From positions 1-64,000 of the forward strand of contig JBBISA010000016.1 of NCBI GenBank assembly GCA_037441525.1: 64,000 bases of DNA, given 5' to 3'. Origin of the DNA: SKVR01 sp037441525. GTDB lineage: Bacteria; Bacteroidota; Bacteroidia; Bacteroidales; UBA7960. Positions 27,105-35,737 of the stretch are shown in pieces; positions within the stretch are counted from its first letter, which is position 1, and each line of letters opens with the position of its first letter. The notes beneath the pieces are model-generated. The model did not search any database, was not told the origin of the DNA, and saw only the letters and a list, made by a program, of their open reading frames with translations. Position numbers and translations under genes: made by a program.

Positions 27105-27920
27105 ATGAGAACAATCTTCACTTTTACATTATTTTTTCTCTTGGTGAGTGGGTTATTGGCTCAGGTGTTTAAAAACAATGACCTGACCATCACGCAATTG
27201 GAAAAAGATATGTGGGTCATCGAAACCATCGATATGACCACTATGTACCTCATCGAAGGCAAAGAAAAAGCCATGCTTATTGATACCGGCACCAAATGTG
27301 AAGATTTGGACAAGGTAATTGCCCAGATCACCCAAAAACCACTTTATGTGGTGGTAACACACCTGCATGGCGATCATGCCGGCAACATCAACTATTTCGA
27401 TGAAATTTACCTGCATCCGGCCGATACTCTTTTATTCAGGTTATCACAGAAACCCTATGGCGGGAAAATACACTTTATGAAAAATGGCGATGTGTTTGAT
27501 TTGGGAGGAAAGCAAATCGAAGTTAGCCACATGCCGGGCCATACACCAGGTTCCATCGTGTTGCTCGATTGGCATAGTGCAAATTGTTACTCGGGCGATT
27601 CCTTTGGCTCTGGTCAGGTATGGTGCCAGTTATGGCCCAATTCACCCATGGCTACCTATGCTGCTTCGTGTGCAAAAATGCTGGACATTATGGATAGGGG
27701 CATTTCAAAAATCTACTGTGGACATTATCCCTATGTGAAAACAACCTTCGGCAAAAGTTATATAGCAGAAATGTACAACCTGGCCATAATGATTGACAAA
27801 GGCATTCAACCTAATCCTCAGCCTCATCCTTCCAGAATTCCAGGTATTGGAGCCAAAAATCCAATGATGAGCACCCTGGGGCAGGCAACCATTGTTTACG
27901 ACCCCGATCACATCAAATAA
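27105..27920 (+). CDS. secreted metallo-beta-lactamase-fold hydrolase
   Basis: A 271-residue protein with signal peptide (LLVSGLLAQ cleavage region) and a complete MBL metal site: THLHGDHAG (HxHxDH, about residues 85-90), the His of HMPGHTPGS, the Asp of YSGDSFG and the His of YCGHYPYVK. The fold includes lactonases, glyoxalase II and lactamases; an active dinuclear Zn enzyme is expected. Placed between an esterase and a glucosidase, it may cleave an ester, lactone or decoration of the same glycan; this is inference. It ends 16 bp before the GH3 start. Confidence 0.82.
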   Translation: MRTIFTFTLFFLLVSGLLAQVFKNNDLTITQLEKDMWVIETIDMTTMYLIEGKEKAMLIDTGTKCEDLDKVIAQITQKPLYVVVTHLHGDHAGNINYFDEIYLHPADTLLFRLSQKPYGGKIHFMKNGDVFDLGGKQIEVSHMPGHTPGSIVLLDWHSANCYSGDSFGSGQVWCQLWPNSPMATYAASCAKMLDIMDRGISKIYCGHYPYVKTTFGKSYIAEMYNLAIMIDKGIQPNPQPHPSRIPGIGAKNPMMSTLGQATIVYDPDHIK

Positions 27921-27936
27921 ACCAAATCTTACTTAT

Positions 27937-30210
27937 ATGATTAAACAATTCATTTACTTCATTTTATTGCTGGTTTTGTTAGCCTGCAATACCATCAAGC
28001 GACCATCCTCGGCCTTGTTACAATACGATGCACAGATCGATAAGATCATCCCGCAAATGACCCTTGAGGAAAAGGTTGAAATGCTGCATGGCAAGTACCT
28101 CTTTGTATCTGCGGGGGTTGAAAGGCTCGGTATTGCCGATTTTCATTATGCCGATGGGCCTTTTGGCATACGCGAGGAGCTTCAGCCCAATAGCTGGATG
28201 CCGCTTGGTTGGCAAAACGATCAGGCCACTTTCTTTCCAACGGGTTCGGCATTGGCTGCCACGTGGAGCCCCGAGCTGGCCTATGATTATGGTACAGGGT
28301 TGGCCCGTGAAGCCCGCCTGCGTGGGAAGGACATGGTGTTGGGACCTGCAATAAACATACAGCGTATCCCCACAGGGGGAAGAACCTATGAATACCTGAG
28401 CGAAGACCCGGTGCTAAGTGCTGCATTATCGGTAGGCTATACCAAAGGGCTGCAGGATCATGGCGTGGCCGCCTGTCTGAAACATTATGCCCTGAACAAC
28501 CAGGAAAATAACAGGGGCACTGTTAATGTAATTATTGGCGAAAGAGCCATGCGCGAAATCTATTTGCCTTCGTTTGAACAGGCTGTTGTACAAGCCGATG
28601 CCTTCGGTGTGATGGCTGCTTATAATAAAGTTGGTGGTTGGTGGTGTGCCGAAAACGACTTGTTACTCAATAAAATACTGAGACAAGAATGGGGCTTTGC
28701 GGGCTTTGTGGTTTCCGACTGGAACGGAACACACTCAACTGTTCAGTCGGTAATGAATGGCTTGAATGTTGAAATGCCCGGAAAACGTTTTATGGGACAG
28801 GCTTTGCTCGATTCTGTTAAAGCCGGTATCGTTCCTGAATCAGTTATTGACCAACGGGTGCGCGAAATATTGCGGGTTAGGCTTGCCATTGAACCCATTC
28901 CGGCAGAAATGGCCAACCAGCAAATCACATCGCAACCCGAACAACAAAGAATTGCCTATCAGGTAGCAAGTAAATCCATTGTACTACTTAAGAATGATGG
29001 CATTTTGCCGCTTGACCTGGGCCGTAAACCTGTGATTGCAGTAATTGGTGATAATGCAACCCGTAAAATGGCAACAGGTGGTGTGGGCGCCGGTGTGAAA
29101 GCTCTTTATGAAGTTACTCCGCTCGAAGGACTGACCAGTAAAATTGGAGACAAAGCGAATATTGTGTATGAGCAGGGTTATGAACCCGAACAACTCGATT
29201 GGGCCCGCATGTTTGGACGCAAAAGCCAGGAACAAATCGAAAGAGAAGATCGCGAAGCTGCCCTTAGGAATGCCCAGCTTAATGAAAAGGCTGTTGAAGT
29301 GGCAGCCAAAGCCGATATTGTATTGTTCTTTGCAGGCAACAACCGCGTTGTAGAAACCGAGGCCAGCGACAGAATGACCATCAAGTTACCATCAGGGCAG
29401 GACGAGTTAATGAGAAAACTTCATGAAGTGAACCCCAATATCGTTACTATTCTGGTGAGTGGTGCTCCCAACGACCTGAATACAGTTAACCCACGCTCAA
29501 GAGCACTGTTGCTCTCATGGTTCAATGGCACAGAGGGAGGAAATGCCCTGGCCGATGTACTGCTCGGAAACATTTCGCCCAGCGGAAAATTGCCCTTCAC
29601 CCTGCCAATTAAACTGGAAGACTCCCCCGCTTATGCTTTGCGGAATTATCCGCAAGGAGAAAAAGCAAAAGACGTTTTCATGAATCTGGTTGACGAAACC
29701 GATGCAATTACCAATCTTGAGGGAGACAAACCTGCCATTAATGAAGACCCCAATACCGCATATTATTCTGAAGAATCGTTGGTAGGGTATCGTTGGTTTG
29801 AAACCAAAAACCTTCCGGTTATGTATTCTTTCGGACATGGGTTAAGCTACACTAAATTCAACTATTCCGATTTATCTGTCAACAAAACCAGGTTTAAAAA
29901 GAGAGATGTGATCATCTTGAACGTCAAACTCGAAAACATGGGCTCGATGCTTGCCGATGAAGTGGTTCAGGTTTATGTTCACCGGATCAATCCCTCAGTG
30001 GAATGGCCTGCAAAAGAACTCAAAGCTTTTCAACGGGTTGCCTTGCAGCCAGGCGAGTCGAGAATGGTTCAGCTTAGCATACCGGTTAATAAGTTGCGTT
30101 ACTGGCACGAAGCAAACCAACAATGGGAACATGATTTATGCAACCTTGTACTTATGGTCGGCAGTTCGGTCAGTGATATAAAACTGTCGAAAACGGTTTC
30201 ACTGGAATAA
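27937..30210 (+). CDS. GH3 family beta-glycosidase (lipoprotein)
   Basis: Exo-acting glycoside hydrolase, probably beta-glucosidase or beta-xylosidase, anchored as a lipoprotein. The ATG at 27937 is chosen because it starts a lipoprotein signal (LLLVLLACN); the open frame extends 15 codons further into the MBL gene. The catalytic nucleophile is Asp near 261 in FVVSDWNGT; KHYALNNQE and the GGRTYEYLSEDP region are typical of GH3. A C-terminal alpha/beta domain carries the likely acid/base Glu in NRVVETEASDR, and a fibronectin-III-like domain ends the chain. 758 residues. Product specificity is not readable from sequence. Confidence 0.92.
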   Translation: MIKQFIYFILLLVLLACNTIKRPSSALLQYDAQIDKIIPQMTLEEKVEMLHGKYLFVSAGVERLGIADFHYADGPFGIREELQPNSWMPLGWQNDQATFFPTGSALAATWSPELAYDYGTGLAREARLRGKDMVLGPAINIQRIPTGGRTYEYLSEDPVLSAALSVGYTKGLQDHGVAACLKHYALNNQENNRGTVNVIIGERAMREIYLPSFEQAVVQADAFGVMAAYNKVGGWWCAENDLLLNKILRQEWGFAGFVVSDWNGTHSTVQSVMNGLNVEMPGKRFMGQALLDSVKAGIVPESVIDQRVREILRVRLAIEPIPAEMANQQITSQPEQQRIAYQVASKSIVLLKNDGILPLDLGRKPVIAVIGDNATRKMATGGVGAGVKALYEVTPLEGLTSKIGDKANIVYEQGYEPEQLDWARMFGRKSQEQIEREDREAALRNAQLNEKAVEVAAKADIVLFFAGNNRVVETEASDRMTIKLPSGQDELMRKLHEVNPNIVTILVSGAPNDLNTVNPRSRALLLSWFNGTEGGNALADVLLGNISPSGKLPFTLPIKLEDSPAYALRNYPQGEKAKDVFMNLVDETDAITNLEGDKPAINEDPNTAYYSEESLVGYRWFETKNLPVMYSFGHGLSYTKFNYSDLSVNKTRFKKRDVIILNVKLENMGSMLADEVVQVYVHRINPSVEWPAKELKAFQRVALQPGESRMVQLSIPVNKLRYWHEANQQWEHDLCNLVLMVGSSVSDIKLSKTVSLE

Positions 30211-30274
30211 CCAAATAGAATTTTAAGATAGATTGTTAGAAAATCATAGAATCAGAACTAAATCATTCATTATT

Positions 30275-31939
30275 ATGAAGAGAATTAACAATACCAACAG
30301 GCAAAAACCTTTGATGCTTATCCTGGGCCTTATCCTGGCATTTGGTTTTCAAAATTGCAACTTAAAAGTCAAAGAAAATTCATCGGATGCACAACAGCTG
30401 TTTATTGGCGACAGCATAGCCATTGCCGCGACCGAGTATGGAAAGGTGAAAGGTTTTATCCTTCGCGACATCTATCAATTCCGCGGAATTCCCTATGGTG
30501 ACAATACTGCCGGCGAAAACCGCTTTATGCCCCCAAAACCGCCCAAAACATGGGAAGGGGTATATCCCGCTCTATGGTGGGGAAATTCAGCACCGCAAAA
30601 CATGGAACGGCGTTATGCCAATACTTATGCCTCATTTGTCGATCATTGGAACTACGACGACGTAAGTGAATACTGCCTGAAGCTGAACATCTGGACCCCT
30701 GCCCTGGACAAAGCCAAACGCCCTGTATTGGTTTGGTTGCATGGCGGAGGTTATACCAATGGAAACGGCATCGAACAGGACGGCTATGATGGTGAAAACC
30801 TCTGCCGCAAAGGCAACATCGTATTCGTATCCATCAACCACCGTCTTGGGCCAATGGGCTTTTCCGATTTCTCGGGTGTAGGGGGCGAGGCTTTTAAATA
30901 TTCGGGTAATGCAGGAGTTTTAGATATGATCTTTGCCCTTGAGTGGGTGAACCGTAACATCGAAAACTTTGGGGGAGACCCGGGCAATGTTACCATTATG
31001 GGACAATCGGGCGGAGGTGCTAAAGTATGCAACCTTATGGCTTCACCAAGGTCGCAGGCATTGGTACATAAAGCTGTTCCTTTAAGTGGTTCCACCATAC
31101 AAAGTATCGACCAAACATACTCACAACTAGTGGGGCAGTATATCCTCAAAGAAGCTGGATTAAAGGCCGGTGAAATTAACAAATTGCAGCAAATGCCCTG
31201 GCCCGAATACCTTCGATTGGCCAACACCGCCGCTCAGAAATGCGCAGCAGACAATTCAGGCGTAGGCCGCAGAGGCAGTTTTGGTCCTGTTGCCGATGGG
31301 GAAATACTGCCTGCCGGAAAGTACTTTGCTGATGCCTATGGCCCCGGTTCAAAAATCCCAATGATGATTTGTACCACTTTTCACGAATGGAACATGAACC
31401 GCGATAATGCCGCTATGGAAAACATGACCATGGACGAACTCAATGATTTTTTATCTAAAATGAGCGGCTGGTTGGGTGGCTTTGGCGATAAAGCACCTGC
31501 TATTGCCGAAGCATACGCCAAGACATTCCCCGATAAAAAACCTATCGAACTGCTATCGTTAATTACAAGCAACCGCAAAGGGGTTATCGAAACATGCAAT
31601 GCCAAGGCCAATCAGCCTGCCAATGTTTACCTTGCATGGTTTGGTTGGGAACCTCCGCACTTCGACGGCCGTATGCGGGCTTTCCATTGCCTCGATATTT
31701 GCTTCTGGTTCAATAATACCGATTTGATGGTCACACATACGGGTGGAGGTAGAAGGCCTCGCATACTTTCCGAAAAAATGAGCGATGCATTGCTGAATTT
31801 TATGAAAACAGGAAATCCTAACGGAGGAAAATTGCCCCATTGGCCGGTATATACCGTTGAGCAAGGCGAAACCATGATCCTCAATGATATTTCTGAAGTG
31901 AAAAATGACCCGGACAGAGAAGCCAGGATGGCACTGTAA
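30275..31939 (+). CDS. carboxylesterase type B (lipoprotein)
   Basis: A 554-residue serine esterase of the COesterase family, also filed with CE10. The ATG at 30275 gives a lipoprotein signal ending FQNC; an upstream TTG at 30233 is less likely. The active Ser lies near residue 245 in IMGQSGGGAKVC (GxSxG, with Gln where GESAGG is usual). PVLVWLHGGGYTNGNG forms the oxyanion hole, and the catalytic His is probably in RAFHCLDICFWFNN. It may deacylate the operon's glycan substrate. 64 bp after the first GH3, 22 bp before the second. Confidence 0.85.
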   Translation: MKRINNTNRQKPLMLILGLILAFGFQNCNLKVKENSSDAQQLFIGDSIAIAATEYGKVKGFILRDIYQFRGIPYGDNTAGENRFMPPKPPKTWEGVYPALWWGNSAPQNMERRYANTYASFVDHWNYDDVSEYCLKLNIWTPALDKAKRPVLVWLHGGGYTNGNGIEQDGYDGENLCRKGNIVFVSINHRLGPMGFSDFSGVGGEAFKYSGNAGVLDMIFALEWVNRNIENFGGDPGNVTIMGQSGGGAKVCNLMASPRSQALVHKAVPLSGSTIQSIDQTYSQLVGQYILKEAGLKAGEINKLQQMPWPEYLRLANTAAQKCAADNSGVGRRGSFGPVADGEILPAGKYFADAYGPGSKIPMMICTTFHEWNMNRDNAAMENMTMDELNDFLSKMSGWLGGFGDKAPAIAEAYAKTFPDKKPIELLSLITSNRKGVIETCNAKANQPANVYLAWFGWEPPHFDGRMRAFHCLDICFWFNNTDLMVTHTGGGRRPRILSEKMSDALLNFMKTGNPNGGKLPHWPVYTVEQGETMILNDISEVKNDPDREARMAL

Positions 31940-31961
31940 GTATCAGTAAAAATATTATAAA

Positions 31962-34400
31962 ATGAAAGTAAGAAAATCAATATCAATTATTTTAACCCTG
32001 CTTTTCATGGGTGGTGCTTTAGAAAAAAATATGGCATCTAATGTTTCAGAAGGAGACCAGAAAAAAATTGATGCCATAGTTGCTTCAATGAGTTTAAAGG
32101 AAAAAGCTCAACTGGTAATTGGTACCGGTATGCATTTTGAATTGCCTGCGGGTGTAAGTTCACCTTTTGGCTCCCTGGGTCTTATCGATAGCACTGACAT
32201 AGCGTATTCCGAAATGGTAGCACATATCCGCACCTTTGTTCCGGGAGCAGCCGGTAATTCAGCAATGTTTAGCCAAAGGGGCATCACTACACAGGTGCTT
32301 GCCGATGGTCCTGCCGGATTGCGCATACAACCCCTCCGCAAAGGCGCAGACCGTACCTATTTTTGTACTGCATTCCCTATTGCAACTCTACTGGCTTCGA
32401 GCTGGGACACCCAATTGGTTGACAGGGTTGGACAAGCAATGGGAAATGAGGTGCGGGAGTATGGCATCGACGTAATTCTTGCTCCGGGCATGAACCTGCA
32501 ACGCGATCCGCTTTGTGGCCGTAACTTCGAATATTATTCTGAAGATCCGCTAATAACAGGTAAAATGGCCGCTGCAATGGTTAGGGGTATTCAATCAAAC
32601 GGGGTTGGAACTTCGATTAAACACTTTGCAGCCAATAACTCTGAAACCAACCGCATGTCGGTAAACACCATTGTAAGCGAAAGGGCCCTGCGCGAATTGT
32701 ACCTGCGGAGTTTTGAAATAACCGTGAAAGAGGCAAAACCCTGGACGGTTATGTCATCGTACAATAAAATAAATGGGGTATATGCTTCTGAAAGCCACGA
32801 TTTACTAACCAAAATATTGCGCGACGACTGGGGTTTTAAAGGCTATGTAATGACTGACTGGGGCGGAGGTAGCGACATTGTTGCCCAAATGAAAGCCGGA
32901 AACGACATGATACAGCCCGGAAGCCCCAAACAGGTGTACGAATTGATTCATGCAGTGGAAAGCGGAAAACTCGACGTGGCAGTTTTAGATTTAAACGTTC
33001 GCCGTATTCTCAGTATAATGATGCAAACACCTCGCTATAAGAGATATGCCTACTCAAATAACCCCGATTTGGAAGCACACGCTCAAGTAACCCGGCAAGC
33101 TGCCGCCGACGGGATGGTTTTGCTTGAAAACAAGGGTGCTTTACCCTTTAACAGGAATATCAAAAAGATAGCAGCTTTTGGTAACGCTTCGTACGATTTT
33201 ATTTCGGGCGGAACAGGTAGCGGAGATGTTAACGAAGCCTATACCATTTCACTTATTCGGGGTTTGGAAAACGGGGGTTATCAACCCAATTCAGCCCTCA
33301 TGAAAGTTTATGAAGATTACCTGAATGATGCGCGTGCCAATGCTCCAAGGCCAACCAACTGGCTTACTGCCCTGCTGGGAGGTAAAGTACCCCTGGCCGA
33401 AATGGTAGTAAGTAAGGAACTTGCCGAAGCAATGGCCCGCCTGAACGATGTTGCTTTAATCACCATCTCACGTAACTCCGGAGAAGGTGGAGACCGCGAA
33501 GCCAAAGCAGGCGACTTTGAACTCACTGAAGTAGAAAAGGAGATGATTGCAACCGTTACCGGTGCTTTCCATGCTGCCGGTAAAAAAGCTGTGGTGATCC
33601 TCAATATTGGCGGAGTAGTTGAAACAGCAAGTTGGAAAAACATTCCCGATGCCGTTTTGCTGGCATGGCTTCCGGGGCAGGAAGCCGGCAACTCAGTGGT
33701 TGATGTGCTTTCGGGCAAGGTAAATCCATCTGGCAAGCTGGCCATCACTTTTCCAACCTCCTATTCCGATGTTCCATCAGCTAATAACTTTCCCGGACAT
33801 GCAACCGAAGGAACCGTTGGGGCCGAAGCCGACCTTTCTGGATTCTCTTTTATGAGCAGGGTTCCCTGGGAAATAATTTACGAAGAGGATATTTTTGTAG
33901 GTTATCGCTTCTACAACACCTTTGGGGTTGATGTCTCATATCCTTTCGGTTATGGCTTATCCTATACCACTTTTGCTTACAGCGCACCTAAGGTCAACAA
34001 AAAGAAATTCAAAAACAAGCTCACTGTAAGCATAAAAGTGAAGAATACCGGCAACCTTGCAGGACGTGAAGTGGTTCAGCTTTACCTTACTGCCCCTGCA
34101 AAAAGTATGAATAAGGCCAAAATGGTACTGGTTGATTTTGGAAAAACCGCACTGCTCAGACCGGGCCAGGAACAAACCCTGACGTTTGACATCGAAAGTA
34201 TGGACCTTTGTTCGTTCGATGAATCAAGGTCATCATGGGTAGCCGAAGCTGGTAATTATATTTTGAGTGTTGCCGCTTCAGCAACCGATGTGAAAGGCAG
34301 TGTAAATTTTTCGTTGGCAAAAGAACTGTTGGTTGAAACCGTCAATAAAGCATTGGTGCCCGAAGTAAAAATCAACAAATTAACTTTACGCACAAGATAA
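31962..34400 (+). CDS. GH3 family beta-glycosidase (secreted)
   Basis: Second GH3 enzyme of the operon, 812 residues with an N-terminal hydrophobic export signal. The nucleophile is Asp near 299 in YVMTDWGGGSD; KHFAANNSETNR and GRNFEYYSEDP are conserved substrate-binding segments; the acid/base Glu is probably in SRNSGEGGDRE of the second domain, and a fibronectin-III-like C-terminal domain (about 690-790) follows. It differs from the first GH3 throughout, so it is a paralogue rather than a recent duplicate and may take a different linkage. Last gene of the operon. Confidence 0.92.
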   Translation: MKVRKSISIILTLLFMGGALEKNMASNVSEGDQKKIDAIVASMSLKEKAQLVIGTGMHFELPAGVSSPFGSLGLIDSTDIAYSEMVAHIRTFVPGAAGNSAMFSQRGITTQVLADGPAGLRIQPLRKGADRTYFCTAFPIATLLASSWDTQLVDRVGQAMGNEVREYGIDVILAPGMNLQRDPLCGRNFEYYSEDPLITGKMAAAMVRGIQSNGVGTSIKHFAANNSETNRMSVNTIVSERALRELYLRSFEITVKEAKPWTVMSSYNKINGVYASESHDLLTKILRDDWGFKGYVMTDWGGGSDIVAQMKAGNDMIQPGSPKQVYELIHAVESGKLDVAVLDLNVRRILSIMMQTPRYKRYAYSNNPDLEAHAQVTRQAAADGMVLLENKGALPFNRNIKKIAAFGNASYDFISGGTGSGDVNEAYTISLIRGLENGGYQPNSALMKVYEDYLNDARANAPRPTNWLTALLGGKVPLAEMVVSKELAEAMARLNDVALITISRNSGEGGDREAKAGDFELTEVEKEMIATVTGAFHAAGKKAVVILNIGGVVETASWKNIPDAVLLAWLPGQEAGNSVVDVLSGKVNPSGKLAITFPTSYSDVPSANNFPGHATEGTVGAEADLSGFSFMSRVPWEIIYEEDIFVGYRFYNTFGVDVSYPFGYGLSYTTFAYSAPKVNKKKFKNKLTVSIKVKNTGNLAGREVVQLYLTAPAKSMNKAKMVLVDFGKTALLRPGQEQTLTFDIESMDLCSFDESRSSWVAEAGNYILSVAASATDVKGSVNFSLAKELLVETVNKALVPEVKINKLTLRTR

Positions 34401-34469
34401 CATCAAAGGCAAATCTGATTTAAATGGAATGATTCTGTAACGAACACACAGTCAGGCTTATGTGAATTC

Positions 34470-34491
34470 GGGACACCCATTTGGGTGTCCC
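34470..34491. terminator. strong hairpin after the glycan operon
   Basis: GGGACACCC-ATTT-GGGTGTCCC is a perfect nine-pair stem, extended by outer AGGCT/AGCCT arms a few bases away. There is no T-run right after it, so it is not a canonical Rho-independent terminator, but its place 70 bp after the last GH3 gene suggests a 3'-end or RNA-stability role. Confidence 0.45.
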
Positions 34492-34534
34492 AGCCTATAA
34501 ATGGGTTGTCTTCTCTGAATGTCTGTGCGCATTT

Positions 34535-34586
34535 AAACCCGGCTAAGTCATTAGTTCATTGCATTTCTAATGACTAATCCGGGTTT
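34535..34586 (+). repeat. short palindromic intergenic repeat (type A)
   Basis: Arms AAACCCGGCTAAGTCATTAG (34535-34554) and its near-complement at 34567-34586 pair at 18 of 20 positions around a 12-nt loop. Nearly the same sequence recurs at 41136-41190 and, inverted and more diverged, at 58221-58280. Confidence 0.8.
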
Positions 34587-34752
34587 AGTAGTACCGATAA
34601 TTTAATCCTTCTATACAGGAGAGCTCTATGTTTGCAGTTTTTATTGGTGTTTGTGTTTATTTCGCTAACATATTCGTTTCAATAGAAAACTTTTCTGATT
34701 CAAAAACCGGCTGACAGAATAGTTTTTTGTGCATTTTAAGCCCTGCGAGGGT

Positions 34753-35574
34753 TCACATTTTCCTGGCCTTTATCTCCACTTCAAAGGCAAATCGGGGTTT
34801 GCGATTGGCCTTAAAAGGACGCACCTTTTTGTCGTTCATCAGGTTTTGGGGGATGTATACGGCACATAAAGTATTCGAAACATGAACTATATGTTTGTGC
34901 AGGTTTGCAGATGTGCCTTCAAGTATTCCCAGTAAAACACTCCAGCGGATTTCTTCAGGGCTGGTGGCATAGTCGTGCCACACCACAATGGTCTTTTCGG
35001 GGTTAATACGTTTGAAGATGGTGCGTGTATCGGCGGCAACCATTTCATAATGGTGGTCTCCATCAATAAAAACCATATCGAAATCGCCCTGAATTGAATG
35101 AAAATCGAAGGTAAGAGAGTTGCCCTGCAGGTGGGTAACATTGGGCAGGTTTTGTGAGAAAACCCGGTGCATAGCCACATAATCGGGGTGCATACCCATA
35201 GCCGTCATTTCGTGGTCGGGCAAATTGAGAGTAACACACCTTTGGGCCACCGATGCCACATTGGCAACACTTTCGCCCCGCCAGGTGCCTATCTCCAGGT
35301 AGCCTGCCACATCGAATTTATGTGCCAGCGATTTTAATAGGGCAATATCCATGGGGGTGCAGCTCCCCTCCAGAAAAGCATAGGGGTGAATGGTCTGGTG
35401 AAAATCTTCTCCAAAAAAATCAGTTATTTCTAAAACCGGAAGGCCATTGGGCATGTCAAACCGTTGCAAAACCTTTTTCCGGTAGTTCTTTTCCTGATTG
35501 AGCAACAGGTTGAGCAACCATGGTTTTTGAACAATTTGGCTCAGAGCAGAAAGGGCTTTTGATATTTTGTTCAT
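34753..35574 (-). CDS. class I SAM-dependent methyltransferase (Methyltransf_24 type)
   Basis: A 273-residue protein using the ATG at 35574 (MNKISKALS); the open frame continues 18 codons upstream but with unlikely composition. The Rossmann core shows motif I as GYLEIGTWRGESVANVA, an acidic loop in LNLPDHEM, and the MVFIDGDHHYEMVAADTR segment characteristic of Methyltransf_24 proteins, followed by VVWHDYAT. Such proteins often act on sugars or cell-surface compounds. Divergent from the DNA methyltransferase gene; no functional link is evident. Confidence 0.75.
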   Translation of the reverse strand: MNKISKALSALSQIVQKPWLLNLLLNQEKNYRKKVLQRFDMPNGLPVLEITDFFGEDFHQTIHPYAFLEGSCTPMDIALLKSLAHKFDVAGYLEIGTWRGESVANVASVAQRCVTLNLPDHEMTAMGMHPDYVAMHRVFSQNLPNVTHLQGNSLTFDFHSIQGDFDMVFIDGDHHYEMVAADTRTIFKRINPEKTIVVWHDYATSPEEIRWSVLLGILEGTSANLHKHIVHVSNTLCAVYIPQNLMNDKKVRPFKANRKPRFAFEVEIKARKM

Positions 35575-35737
35575 GACGATGCGGTTTGAACTTGGTTTTT
35601 TTGATTGGTTGCAAAAGTAGCAATTCAAGCCTAATTTATAGTATTACAAATCCTTTTTGCCCCGGAAACCTTTATCTTTACCGCCCTGGAAAATCAATCC
35701 AATTAAAAAATAATCGGCTGAAAAATAGATACATGCA

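Larger units (their letters stand above)
34401..34752. other. 352-bp intergenic stretch after the glycan operon
   Basis: Between convergent genes. It holds a strong hairpin at 34470-34491 and a palindromic repeat at 34535-34586, listed separately. The remainder is AT-rich with no open frame I would call. Confidence 0.5.

Noticed and set aside
27892..27936. Upstream 15-codon extension of the first GH3 protein
   Set aside because: It lies inside the MBL gene's end and would place the lipoprotein signal internally; the ATG at 27937 gives a normal signal.
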